A stretch of DNA of 34,555 bases. It comes from a virus. Location of the stretch: positions 1-34,555 of the IMG/VR virus record IMGVR_UViG_3300025769_000410. The stretch is one strand, 5' to 3'. The notes beneath the pieces are model-generated. The model searched no databases. It worked only from the letters and a program-made list of their open reading frames with translations, and had not been told where the DNA came from. This document shows, piece by piece, positions 26,777-34,372 of the stretch. How positions within the stretch are numbered: position 1 is the first letter of the stretch; every line of letters starts with the position of its first letter. Position numbers and translations under genes: made by a program.

Positions 26777-27766
26777 TTAAGCAGATGGTAGTGCGAGCAC
26801 AAACCCAGCTTCAGGACGATACACTTGGACACCATAAAGCGTGTCGGCAGTGTACAGAGTAGACAGGTACTCTTGCTTGTATTGTGTCTGTGATCGAACG
26901 GCCATTTGCTCAGCCATCACAACTGCATCAGCGTGGAAAAGCAACGCCGCGCGAGTATCAACACTTGCCGCAGTGTTAGCAGCAGCAGCTTCGATAGTCG
27001 CACAGTTAGCAGACACGTATACATCTACGCCATAAAGGTTACCAATAAGCCCGCTATTTACTACTCCGCCGTTTACAAAGTCAGATGAAACATATCGGTC
27101 AATGCCCATAATTTCATTCCGTACTCCAGGGGGAATAACAAAATAACGATTTTCCATTGGGACATTGTTGTCATCCAACTTTTGGATCATGTCTCGGAAA
27201 AAACGATCAGTAAACTTATCACCAGCAATACCGTCAATGGTATCGTCAGTGTACTGAGTCGTTGAGTCATTAGTATTCATAAAACAGCCAGTGTGCTGGT
27301 AGTCAGTAGGAGCTACTGATCCAGAAAATACAACTGCACCACCGTCACCAAAGCCAGTACCGCAAGAGTGCAGGTCATTATCAACCTGTACAGCCAGAGC
27401 ATAACCAGCGTCTTCAGTGTAAAACTGACGCAAAGAAGACAAAGCCTGAACTTCTACAATGTCCTCAATTAAGCGCGAGTATTCAAAGTGACGGTTAATA
27501 GTAATCGTCAACTCTGACTCTGTATTGGCAATGATAGTTACCGCAGTATCAGCCGCTTTAGCATTGGCATCGCCGCGAGTAGGCTTAGGAATATGAATAA
27601 CGTCACCCTTCTTGCCAGACATAGAAATGCGCTTGACAAGGGGAGCCATCTTCAAGTTCTTTTGGTAGGCAGCAATAATTTCATCTGACCAAATTTCTGG
27701 TACAAATGTTGCCGCTTCTGTTAATGCGGTATTACCACCCGCGCCGGGATAAGTTGCTGTAGCCAT
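26777..27766 (-). CDS. Major capsid protein
   Basis: The 329-residue protein matches the podoviral HK97-fold coat proteins of marine phages. It shows ALTEAATFVPEIWSDEIIAA, then KRISMSGKKGDVIHIPKPTR, an E-loop-like region near residues 75-110 (SELTITINRHFEYSRLIEDI), YRFV-type strands (NRYFVIPPGVRNEIMG) and a C-terminal GVQVYRPEAG motif. It is downstream of an acidic scaffold and has a strong AAGGAG site, consistent with high expression. A GC-rich terminator follows. No decoration gene is recognised beside it. Confidence 0.9.
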   Translation of the reverse strand: MATATYPGAGGNTALTEAATFVPEIWSDEIIAAYQKNLKMAPLVKRISMSGKKGDVIHIPKPTRGDANAKAADTAVTIIANTESELTITINRHFEYSRLIEDIVEVQALSSLRQFYTEDAGYALAVQVDNDLHSCGTGFGDGGAVVFSGSVAPTDYQHTGCFMNTNDSTTQYTDDTIDGIAGDKFTDRFFRDMIQKLDDNNVPMENRYFVIPPGVRNEIMGIDRYVSSDFVNGGVVNSGLIGNLYGVDVYVSANCATIEAAAANTAASVDTRAALLFHADAVVMAEQMAVRSQTQYKQEYLSTLYTADTLYGVQVYRPEAGFVLALPSA

Positions 27767-27783
27767 GATAGTTCTCCTTTAGG

Positions 27784-28587
27784 CTATTTAACTCGACCCT
27801 CCGCGTATGCTTTCAGTATCTCATCTGATAAAGCGTTATAACGGTCTGGGTCAGTCTTCATAAGTTTAATAATGTCAGCACGACGATAAACTTTTTTGTT
27901 TGACCTTTCCGCTGTACCTCGGGCATTGCCTGTTGTTGCTGACCTAACCGCATTCTTACGACTTGCGCGCTCTGCTATTGCAGTTTGCTGAACTATACTG
28001 CTTCGTTCTTTCCAAAGCGAAAATAGCTCATTTGCCGAATCATAATCATACGCTTGGTCTGCATTAACAAACAGTTGCGTTCTAACCTTTGATCCTTTTA
28101 TCCATTCAGCAAATTTAGGGTCTTGCAAAACTTGATCCATATCAGGGTGATCTGATCTTAACTGTGCAAGAGTGGCCTGTTGTTTGTACTGTTTAGTGTA
28201 CGTTTCTGCCTCTTTGATTTTAGGATGATTGTCTATAGCCCGATTAACAGCACTTTGTGGGTCAACAAAAAAATCAACATCATTTGTGTTGCTATCTTCT
28301 TGCTGTGTTTCAGGTGCTTGCTTGTTGTCGAGTTCTGTCTGAATGTATCCGTCAACTAATCTTCGCAGCTCGCCTACTTCCGTACTCTGTTTGCCCGAAA
28401 ACTTCTCAAGCTCTTGGTTCATCTGCACCAAATCTTGTACAGACTTACCACGATACTTTTCTGGAATGTCAAAATCTTGAGGTTTCTCCTTTACTGGAGC
28501 CTCAACGGATTCTTGCGCTGTGTCCTGCAAAGCATCAGAAGATTCTTCATCTTGACGCTCATCAATAATTGTTGCTCTTGACATCAT
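27784..28587 (-). CDS. Capsid scaffolding protein
   Basis: The 267-residue protein is acidic and helical. Its N-terminus is disordered (DERQDEESSDALQDTAQESV), followed by DIPEKYRGKSVQDLVQMNQE, a motif common in podoviral scaffolds. Helices (SAVNRAIDNHPKIKEAETYT) and a basic C-terminus with helix-turn-helix character (RADIIKLMKTDPDRYNALSD) come next. The C-terminal domain would bind coat protein, as in P22 and T7. It immediately precedes the capsid gene with a 17-bp gap. Either Met at 28587 or 28584 could start it. Confidence 0.85.
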   Translation of the reverse strand: MMSRATIIDERQDEESSDALQDTAQESVEAPVKEKPQDFDIPEKYRGKSVQDLVQMNQELEKFSGKQSTEVGELRRLVDGYIQTELDNKQAPETQQEDSNTNDVDFFVDPQSAVNRAIDNHPKIKEAETYTKQYKQQATLAQLRSDHPDMDQVLQDPKFAEWIKGSKVRTQLFVNADQAYDYDSANELFSLWKERSSIVQQTAIAERASRKNAVRSATTGNARGTAERSNKKVYRRADIIKLMKTDPDRYNALSDEILKAYAEGRVK

Positions 28588-28617
28588 TTAAACTCATTCC
28601 GCCTAATGGTTATGGAA

Positions 28618-28863
28618 TTATTGGGCTTGACTCTCCTCTCGTTGAGCTTCCCGTCCTCGTCTTCCCGCTTCTTCATGCTCTCGCACCCACCTAATGTGCC
28701 TGCCAGGGAAATCCCCAGTAGACCCATCCAGCACGAAATTTGATGCTGAAGCGATCTTTCTAGCATTAGCGCCACATCCGCACCTAGTGGCTGTGGTTCC
28801 GCCCGCTACAAACTCTTCAAATATATGACCGTTTTCGCAACGAAAGTCAAATATCTTATTCAT
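28618..28863 (-). CDS. FmdB-like zinc-ribbon protein
   Basis: The 81-residue protein starts with ATG at 28863; the longer frame uses a TTG at 28884 without a site. It begins MNKIFDFRCENGHIFEEFV and has a second pair CGCG (about 27-30), giving a single zinc ribbon of FmdB type. A tail with Arg/Glu repeats (EHEEAGRRGREAQREESQAQ) follows. Similar zinc-ribbon proteins lie near scaffold or portal genes in many marine podoviruses with no proven role. It overlaps the preceding gene by 8 bp. Confidence 0.72.
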   Translation of the reverse strand: MNKIFDFRCENGHIFEEFVAGGTTATRCGCGANARKIASASNFVLDGSTGDFPGRHIRWVREHEEAGRRGREAQREESQAQ

Positions 28864-29104
28864 CTTCTTTTTGCAACTCTTCAAAGTTGTTGTTAACAGT
28901 AGACTCTAAATTCAACAAAAAAGCCAAAATGTTTAGCTGGCCTTTCCGAAAATACATATCGTCACTGTCTTTAACTGCCTCAACGCTATTAACAGAAATA
29001 GCATTGTGCTTTAACTCTTCAAGTAACTGCTTCCAACCATCGGTTGTAAACAAATCAAAATACTTGTTGTAATACTCTTCAACTTCTTTTTCCATCGAGG
29101 CCAT
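28856..29104 (-). CDS. Small acidic conserved phage protein
   Basis: The 82-residue protein (YYNKYFDLFTTDGWKQLLEE, then LKHNAISVNSVEAVKDSDDM) follows a pattern seen in marine podoviruses as 'YFDLFxTxGWKQFxE'. It ends in a helical acidic segment. Function is unknown. It sits between the tiny basic genes and the zinc-ribbon gene, so it likely belongs to the head assembly block. The start may be Met1 (29104) or Met4 (29095). Confidence 0.65.
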   Translation of the reverse strand: MASMEKEVEEYYNKYFDLFTTDGWKQLLEELKHNAISVNSVEAVKDSDDMYFRKGQLNILAFLLNLESTVNNNFEELQKEDE

Positions 29105-29120
29105 TTGGTTATCTCACTAA

Positions 29121-29378
29121 TTACGCTGTCTTTTTTGCGGTTTTCCTTCTTTTGCCTGAAGCCGTTACCGCGTACTTAATTGCTTTTGGCCCTGTCTTTT
29201 TCCGCTTAGCTGCTTCTTTTTCTGCCTTTGTCATCTTAGCGGCTACTGCTTTGGGCCTACATGCAGGATATGGGCGGCTAGATCCTTTAGCTTTTTTACG
29301 ACCACATTTTTTTCCGGTCTTGATGTCAACCCACTCTTCCTTAAACCACTTTGTTAAGCCGCCTTTAGACTTAGACAT
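29121..29378 (-). CDS. Small basic conserved phage protein
   Basis: The 85-residue protein starts MSKSKGGLTKWFKEEWVDIK and has CGRKKAKGSSRPYPACRPKA, matching small phage proteins of 'GLxxWFxExWVDxxTGKxCGR...YPxCRP' type. The tail is strongly basic (KRKKTGPKAIKYAVTASGKR). ATG at 29378 lies 8 bp inside the preceding 57-aa gene; a longer frame to 29447 was rejected because it covers most of that gene. Two cysteines could bind zinc. Function is unknown. Confidence 0.68.
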   Translation of the reverse strand: MSKSKGGLTKWFKEEWVDIKTGKKCGRKKAKGSSRPYPACRPKAVAAKMTKAEKEAAKRKKTGPKAIKYAVTASGKRRKTAKKTA

Positions 29379-29544
29379 AAGTGCCACCACGTTTTTTGTA
29401 TTCCCGAACAAGCCACGCATTAGCATAGGCGCTAGGGTATACGTCAAATTTCTTTTTAGCTTCAGACTTTACCCTAGAGTACAGCGCCTTGTTTTTTGGC
29501 GTTGAACTGCTTTTCTTTTTAGGCAAGGTCTTTTTTGCTGCCAT
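29371..29544 (-). CDS. Small basic conserved phage protein (YPSAYANAWLVREYKKRGG)
   Basis: The 57-residue protein reads MAAKKTLPKKKSSSTPKNKA and then KKFDVYPSAYANAWLVREYK, a conserved string in many small phage proteins of unknown function. The ATG shares one base with the TAA of the 21-aa peptide (TAATG), and the end overlaps the 85-aa gene by 8 bp. High Lys/Arg content suggests a nucleic-acid-bound or virion role. Confidence 0.72.
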   Translation of the reverse strand: MAAKKTLPKKKSSSTPKNKALYSRVKSEAKKKFDVYPSAYANAWLVREYKKRGGTYV

Positions 29545-29609
29545 TACTTTTTAACCTTTTTTTTCTTTTTCTTTGGCTTTGTTGAATATGCTCCACTTCC
29601 ATAGCCCAT
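29544..29609 (-). CDS. Tiny Lys-rich peptide, 21 residues
   Basis: ATG at 29609 is preceded by AGGGAGAT, a strong ribosome site, and the stop overlaps the next ATG (TAATG). The product starts MGYGSGAYSTKP and ends in a poly-Lys tract. The good ribosome site and coupled junction support expression. Similar 'MGYG...K' mini-proteins occur next to the YPSAYANAWLV family in other marine phages, as far as I recall. It could be a translation-coupling leader as much as a functional peptide. Confidence 0.55.
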   Translation of the reverse strand: MGYGSGAYSTKPKKKKKKVKK

Positions 29610-29623
29610 TTTTATCTCCCTAC

Positions 29624-29773
29624 TTATTTGCCTTTGTGAGTTTTTTGAACTTCAAAGTTAGCAGATTGAGAAGCCCCCTTATGTGGCTTGTATCCGCCAG
29701 AAGGATTTTTCATAAGCTTATAACTATTTCCGCTTTTCATCCAATGATAACCATCAGGAGCTTTAACTTTCAT
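29624..29773 (-). CDS. Small basic conserved phage protein (MKVKAPxGYHWMK)
   Basis: The 49-residue protein begins MKVKAPDGYHWMKSGNSYKL and continues with NPSGGYKPHKGASQSANFEV. It is a recognisable small phage family ('APxGxHWMKxGxxYKLM...PHKGAS') with no known function. The ATG at 29773 overlaps the end of the QueC-like gene by 11 bp. It belongs to the cluster of tiny basic late genes. Confidence 0.68.
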   Translation of the reverse strand: MKVKAPDGYHWMKSGNSYKLMKNPSGGYKPHKGASQSANFEVQKTHKGK

Positions 29774-30467
29774 TGTCAAACCTTTTAATGTGCTGCTTCA
29801 TTGCATGTTGCCGCCTACAAGCATGGCACTCGCCACAGGATAAAAATCCGTCTGGCGTTTCACTTGGTCTTCTACACGACCAATACATTTTTTGCAACTG
29901 CTCTGGCATAGCGTAATAAACCCCAAGGCTTCTTTCAAGAGGGGTTTTGCTCATATAGTCAAATGGCGCAGCCCAAACCGGCTTTGATTGTTTATTCATA
30001 AACAAAGCACTCATGACGCCATATGCTTCTGCGCTTTCTTCCTTGCTCATGTTGTAATCGCCGGTAAATATAGCGCATACAGGCTCAGTCATTGTAGATA
30101 TAACCCTTCCAGCCTGAAACAAAGCTAATGACATGTCCCTTCCCCCAGGATATTTAGCCTTGTAAGAATACAAGCAAGATGAAAACTCAAACTCTCGTTG
30201 GTTATCTTTAAGCCAGTTTATGCTTTTATGAATAGCATTTGCTTCTGCTTTAAATCTACCTTCAGAATTATCTAGGTGTATTGAGTGTATGTGTACGTTA
30301 TGCTGTGTATGCTCTAGCAAGCTCCATGCTAACGACACGCTATCCATGCCGCCAGAGTACATAACTATAACCTTTTCTTTTCGTTTGGTTAAAAGCCTAT
30401 GATACTTTGCTGCGGTGTCGAGAGATTCTTTTACTTTTAATTTGTAAATACTTTCTAGTTTGTTCAA
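29763..30467 (-). CDS. queC: QueC-like PP-loop ATPase (7-cyano-7-deazaguanine synthase family)
   Basis: The 234-residue protein has the PP-loop SGGMDS at residues 38-43 after a MY strand. It also has a QueC-like HIHSIHLDNSEGRFKAEANA segment and a C-terminal zinc site made of Cys198, Cys211, Cys214 and Cys217 (SCRRPSE, then CGECHACRR). QueC converts 7-carboxy-7-deazaguanine to preQ0 with ATP and ammonia. Phages use preQ0 derivatives to replace guanine in DNA and evade restriction. Here no QueD, QueE, FolE or DpdA gene is visible, so precursor and insertion would come from the host, or the enzyme has another PP-loop substrate. The start is TTG at 30467 with AGGAGTGAGC just upstream; no ATG exists before the PP-loop. 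It sits unusually inside the virion operon. Confidence 0.75.
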   Translation of the reverse strand: MNKLESIYKLKVKESLDTAAKYHRLLTKRKEKVIVMYSGGMDSVSLAWSLLEHTQHNVHIHSIHLDNSEGRFKAEANAIHKSINWLKDNQREFEFSSCLYSYKAKYPGGRDMSLALFQAGRVISTMTEPVCAIFTGDYNMSKEESAEAYGVMSALFMNKQSKPVWAAPFDYMSKTPLERSLGVYYAMPEQLQKMYWSCRRPSETPDGFLSCGECHACRRQHAMKQHIKRFDNES

Positions 30468-30491
30468 AGCTCACTCCTAATTGATTGATTG

Positions 30492-30758
30492 TTACCACTT
30501 TTTACATGACCAGTACCTAGCTGTTAGCTTGTCTGGTGGGCTTGTATCGCACTTGTGCCTTGCCCTAAACGACTTTCTTCGTGCTGGCTGATCTTTTTTA
30601 ATCGTCATTTTTTGATCGCCAAATCGAATCGTTTTGGTTTTATCCCCCTTCTTGGCTACTACCACAAACTTCTTCGTTGCGTGGTTCGGTGTTCTCTTCG
30701 GCTTGTTGTATCCGCTTACGCCCGCGCGTGCCAACTTTGGATCCTTTTTCTTGCTCAT
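30492..30758 (-). CDS. Small basic conserved marine phage protein
   Basis: The 88-residue protein has TIRFGDQKMTIKKDQPARRK, SFRARHKCD, then KLTARYWSCKKW. This pattern recurs unchanged in small proteins beside portal genes of marine podoviruses and myoviruses. It is very basic, with two cysteines. Function is unknown. ATGA overlap with the portal stop shows coupled translation. It shares 119 bp with the coiled-coil frame 30640-30873. Confidence 0.75.
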   Translation of the reverse strand: MSKKKDPKLARAGVSGYNKPKRTPNHATKKFVVVAKKGDKTKTIRFGDQKMTIKKDQPARRKSFRARHKCDTSPPDKLTARYWSCKKW

Positions 30759-30873
30759 TGAATTTGCTCTCCAATGCCTGCAATCGGACTTGGACTTGCT
30801 CCAGCTTGTCGGTTTGGTCTTGGAATGCCTTGTTGATTTGCCCCAGCAGGCTGTTGATTTCTGTTTGCGTCAT
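30640..30873 (-). CDS. Overlapping coiled-coil reading frame at the portal 3' end, candidate
   Basis: The 77-residue frame starts MTQTEINSLLGQINKAFQDQ and continues LEQVQVRLQALESKF, a clear heptad coiled coil, followed by a charged tail. It lies in a different frame inside the last 119 bp of portal and the first 119 bp of the 88-aa gene. A GGAGGG box lies about 17 bases before ATG 30873 (11 before ATG 30879). The portal end is low complexity (Asn/Gln/Pro/Ala), so the coiled-coil frame could be the constrained one. It may instead be a by-product of composition. Confidence 0.42.
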   Translation of the reverse strand: MTQTEINSLLGQINKAFQDQTDKLEQVQVRLQALESKFNEQEKGSKVGTRGRKRIQQAEENTEPRNEEVCGSSQEGG

Positions 30874-32782
30874 TAGCATTAGGTGACTTTCCCTCCAGTT
30901 CACGCTCTTTTAAAAGCCTGTCAGCAATCTTAAGCCTGCGCTCAAACTCTTTATCTTCCGAGTCGCCTTCTTTAAGATTCCTTGTGATTGCATTAATCTT
31001 ATCAATTTCCAGTTCTTGAGGCGCAATCTGCGCTTCAATCGATATCTTAGCTGCGCGAGCCTGAGACTCTGCGGCCTGACCATTAAGCGCATTTGTCTGG
31101 CTTTGTTGAAACTGCAACTGAGCCTGCTGAGCCATTTCAGCAATTTGCTGCGCCTGTGGGTTAGGCTGAGACGCCTGCTGCATTGTCGCAATAAGCTCTT
31201 CTCGGTTACTAAGATTCATGTTATCGATAATGCTTTGGATTAAAACAGGATACATTGGACTGTCCTGCTTCATAGTCTGCAATAGCTGAACTAGCTGAGT
31301 TACCTCATACTCTCTTGCAATAATTCCAAGAGTGCTGGTTGCAACAAACTTATAATCTGCAACCGGATAGTTTTCGGGATCAAACTGCATGTATCGATGA
31401 GCCGCTTTAGTTACAAACGGCAACAAAAATGACTGCTGAAAGTTAATTAAAGTACGCTTATGACGCTTAATAATAGCGCCAAGAGACATACTAATCCCAG
31501 CAGCAGTTGATTCTCCGTTAACTTGACCCGCGATGCCAGCGGAGTCAACAGCCCCTGTAGCTTGCTGTACCATTTGCTGAAGACTTGCGGCTTGGGCAAA
31601 CGTGATTTGGCCCACTTGACCAAAGTTGAAAGGCTGTAAGACTTCACGCGGATCTCCATTGGTTAAAATCATCTTGCCGGGGCGCACTTCTGGCTTAGCA
31701 CCCCTTGGAAGCCTTGTTGCATCTACTGCAATCATTGGGTGAATTGTAAGGCTTAACGCATCTATGCGAGCGCGAAGCTCTGTATCAAGCGCTTTTTGGC
31801 TGTTATAGCCTTTTTCACATACACCACGACCCCAAAATCTTCCTGGCACTACATCCCAAGGAAAAGCAACAACAGGTCTATCACCCATCATGTATGGATT
31901 TTTAGATGCTTTAAGTAATGTTCCGCCATTTGCTATAACAACAATAGCCTCAACATACTTTGAGTCTTCTTCAACCTCAATATCTTCGGCTTCTAAAAGC
32001 TCTCTTGGAACAAGGCCATAATACTTTGTTAATCGAACTTTATCGTCGTTATATATCGTAAAGTCTTGGTCTGGCTCAAGATCAGAGTCTGGGGCCGCCG
32101 ATTCGATTGGCCCCTCCATGTAAGCGCCCTGCTCTTGCAGCAACTCAACGGTGTGCTTGCTTACAAACTCATCAACTGCCACGCCATAAGCGTCATCAAC
32201 TGATGTTGCCACGGGATCAATAAGAAAATTTTGCGGAAGTACAGGCTTAAGCTTTACAACAACTCTGTCAGTAATATTTACACCAACCGCCTGAAGGTCG
32301 CCACCCATGATCGGCTCAGACGCTGGAGCCATTTCTTTAATTTCCTCAATGACCACTTCGCCAATGCCAGTTCCGAATACAGCCGAGTTAATAAGACACT
32401 CTGCAACAGCCTTTCGCACCATGCAGGCTTCAAAATCTTCTCCAAGCTTTTTGCGTAAATACAAAACATCTTGCTTTTGACCGTCAGTGAAATCATCAGC
32501 AATGTCAAACCACTTTCCACGACCAAAGGTAGCCTCCTCAAGCTCTGCAACATTTGACTCAACCGCCTGTTGCAGCGCAGGAGCAATAATTCTGGATCTT
32601 TCAGATGCTCTTTGAGAGTCCGATGGATCCCACTGACCGCGCCAAAGTCTATAATACTCTTCAAACTTGTCTTCGTAGTTTGACTCATAGTAATCACGCC
32701 AGTTTTCACACTTGGTCATAACCCATTCTGCAAGAGATTCTTGAATCATTATTGGGTCTGGATTGTAAATATCTTCTGCCAT
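30755..32782 (-). CDS. Portal protein
   Basis: The 675-residue protein resembles podoviral (P22/T7-like) portals. The N-terminus has EWVMTKCENWRDYYESNYED then FEEYYRLWRGQWDPSDSQRA and SERSRIIAPALQQAVESNVA. The middle reads PVVAFPWDVVPGRFWGRGVC, then KALDTELRARIDALSLTIHP. A Gln/Ala-rich helical crown region is at the C-terminus (AEMAQQAQLQFQQSQTNALN). ATG at 32782, two bases from the terminase stop, is preferred to 32803, which lies inside terminase. Terminase, portal, scaffold and capsid follow in the classic order. The last 40 residues are low complexity and overlap another reading frame. Confidence 0.88.
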   Translation of the reverse strand: MAEDIYNPDPIMIQESLAEWVMTKCENWRDYYESNYEDKFEEYYRLWRGQWDPSDSQRASERSRIIAPALQQAVESNVAELEEATFGRGKWFDIADDFTDGQKQDVLYLRKKLGEDFEACMVRKAVAECLINSAVFGTGIGEVVIEEIKEMAPASEPIMGGDLQAVGVNITDRVVVKLKPVLPQNFLIDPVATSVDDAYGVAVDEFVSKHTVELLQEQGAYMEGPIESAAPDSDLEPDQDFTIYNDDKVRLTKYYGLVPRELLEAEDIEVEEDSKYVEAIVVIANGGTLLKASKNPYMMGDRPVVAFPWDVVPGRFWGRGVCEKGYNSQKALDTELRARIDALSLTIHPMIAVDATRLPRGAKPEVRPGKMILTNGDPREVLQPFNFGQVGQITFAQAASLQQMVQQATGAVDSAGIAGQVNGESTAAGISMSLGAIIKRHKRTLINFQQSFLLPFVTKAAHRYMQFDPENYPVADYKFVATSTLGIIAREYEVTQLVQLLQTMKQDSPMYPVLIQSIIDNMNLSNREELIATMQQASQPNPQAQQIAEMAQQAQLQFQQSQTNALNGQAAESQARAAKISIEAQIAPQELEIDKINAITRNLKEGDSEDKEFERRLKIADRLLKERELEGKSPNANDANRNQQPAGANQQGIPRPNRQAGASPSPIAGIGEQIQ

Positions 32783-32783
32783 A

Positions 32784-34034
32784 TTAATATCCCGATACCA
32801 CATCTAAAATTTCGTGGTCGTCAATTTCATACTCGTAATCGTATGCAACTTGAGCCAGCTGGTCTATGTAAGCCAGCGCATCTACTAAGTCATCATGCGT
32901 TAAGGCATCTGGAAACTGAAATAGCTGGTCAAGAAACCGCGTATTCCACTCTCCCTTGCTTAAAGTAACATAACCATTTTCAAAACGCCCCTGCAATGCC
33001 CACATGACCCTGTCGGTTTTCTTTTTATTTCCATGAGTTAACTCTTCAACACGAAAAAACATACCATATCGTTTCATAAGGTCTGTTAACGGGGACATTA
33101 CTGCTTGTTTTGCTATGCCACGCTCAATTCCTACACTAATAGGGCGATAATCCCTTACAGCCTGAAAGATCTTCATTGCTGTTTCATTTAAATCCCAGCG
33201 CCCATAAATAATGTTTTCTATAAACCATCCATCTGGGTTTACTTTTGCAACCGCAATAGCGGTTTCATCTAGGTTAGTGCTTTTTGTGCGCTTCTTGTTA
33301 ACGTCCTCAAAGCCAGCAAGGTCAACTGCTATATAATAATCACCCTCATCTGGGCAATTACCAAACTTAACCCAGTCCTCTTTAAACATTTCAGAGCCTC
33401 TAGCCTCAAAAGAAGCCATAAACTCCTGCCTAAACGCATAACTTGACATTGATTTCTTTGCAATATCAATCTCATTAGGGTCTAGTATAGGATTATCATA
33501 GCTTGTAAAGTGCCAGCCCCTATAAGTTTCGTCATCTCCAAGCTCTGAATACTTATAAAGATCGTAAAAGTGGTTTCGACCCATCGGAGTGCCAATAAAA
33601 AGCGCCTCGCCCTTTTGATCTGCTAGTGCTGGGCGCAATATTTGCTCCCAAACATCAGGCTTCATGTCGGCATACTCGTCCATTACGAGGTATTTTAAAG
33701 ACACACCCCGCATTGTTTCGGGTCTATCTGCACCTTTAAGGCTGATTGTTGCTCCATTTACAAGTTTAATCTGTAGGTTATTAATATGAGAGCCTGATAT
33801 AACTGGATGACCTAACTCTAGGAGAGTTTGCCACATGATATCCCTGGCCTGCCCCTGAGTTGGGGCCACATAAAAGACATGACCCCTATCGGCCTGAAGG
33901 CCATTAATGATTAACAGCCATGCGGCCAGCCTAGATTTGCCTGTGCGCCTACCTGCGGCAACTACCTTAAAGCGAGTAGGATCAGAATATACATCCTGCT
34001 GCCAAGGCAATAACTCTACATTTAAATCAGACAT
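32784..34034 (-). CDS. terL: Large terminase subunit
   Basis: The 416-residue protein contains Walker A AAGRRTGKS (26-34), the Walker B strand LKYLVMDE (113-120) with catalytic Glu120, and the coupling motif FIGTPMG. The RNase H-like nuclease follows, with acidic residues in YIAVDLAGFED, VGIERG and HDDLVDALAYID. This is the complete two-domain motor that packages DNA into proheads. The length is typical of podoviral terminases. The start shares one base with the 112-aa gene's stop (TAATG). A putative small subunit lies three genes upstream at 392-823 across the circular join. Confidence 0.93.
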   Translation of the reverse strand: MSDLNVELLPWQQDVYSDPTRFKVVAAGRRTGKSRLAAWLLIINGLQADRGHVFYVAPTQGQARDIMWQTLLELGHPVISGSHINNLQIKLVNGATISLKGADRPETMRGVSLKYLVMDEYADMKPDVWEQILRPALADQKGEALFIGTPMGRNHFYDLYKYSELGDDETYRGWHFTSYDNPILDPNEIDIAKKSMSSYAFRQEFMASFEARGSEMFKEDWVKFGNCPDEGDYYIAVDLAGFEDVNKKRTKSTNLDETAIAVAKVNPDGWFIENIIYGRWDLNETAMKIFQAVRDYRPISVGIERGIAKQAVMSPLTDLMKRYGMFFRVEELTHGNKKKTDRVMWALQGRFENGYVTLSKGEWNTRFLDQLFQFPDALTHDDLVDALAYIDQLAQVAYDYEYEIDDHEILDVVSGY

Positions 34035-34372
34035 TAGGAAAAGTTTACAAGCGTAGATGGAGCTTCAAGAAGGTCAAGCGTTACTGCAAACTCAACATCA
34101 CCTGATGATCCCGTTTGAGCCTTGATCTGTTCTCCCGACTGCATAACAAATATTCCGCTAGAAAACTCTTCCCTGTCGTTACTGCCAATGTTTTTAGCGT
34201 CGAGTAGGTGAAGCTCGTCAGTGCCGTCGTCAAAGTACAGGGTGCAGGCATTTGTTGATCCGCCATTATTAGCCACCAGCAAATAACTTACATGAGCAAC
34301 AAATCCTGCTGGAACTGTTAAAATAACAACCTCTGCCGTGCTGGTAACTGTTGCGTGCCTAGTGTATAGCAT
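34034..34372 (-). CDS. Small beta-rich virion-type protein
   Basis: The 112-residue protein reads HATVTSTAEVVILTVPAGFV, then AHVSYLLVANNGGSTNACTL, an alternating strand pattern with Gly/Asn turns. It ends FAVTLDLLEAPSTLVNFS. It resembles small jelly-roll or Ig-like decoration or tail accessory proteins encoded near terminase in podoviruses; no family was confirmed. Its start overlaps the M15 stop and its stop overlaps the terminase start, both in TAATG junctions. The first 20 codons are repeated at 1-61 with two conservative changes. Confidence 0.68.
   Translation of the reverse strand: MLYTRHATVTSTAEVVILTVPAGFVAHVSYLLVANNGGSTNACTLYFDDGTDELHLLDAKNIGSNDREEFSSGIFVMQSGEQIKAQTGSSGDVEFAVTLDLLEAPSTLVNFS

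Noticed and set aside
24000-27088. Plus-strand frames such as 25458-25710, 26281-26619 and 26841-27088
   Set aside because: They mirror repeats or coding sequence of the fibre and capsid genes and carry no independent signals.
28584-28775. 63-codon minus-strand frame over the zinc-ribbon gene
   Set aside because: It lies in another frame of the zinc-ribbon gene, whose CxxC motifs and coupled start are convincing, and it has no ribosome site.
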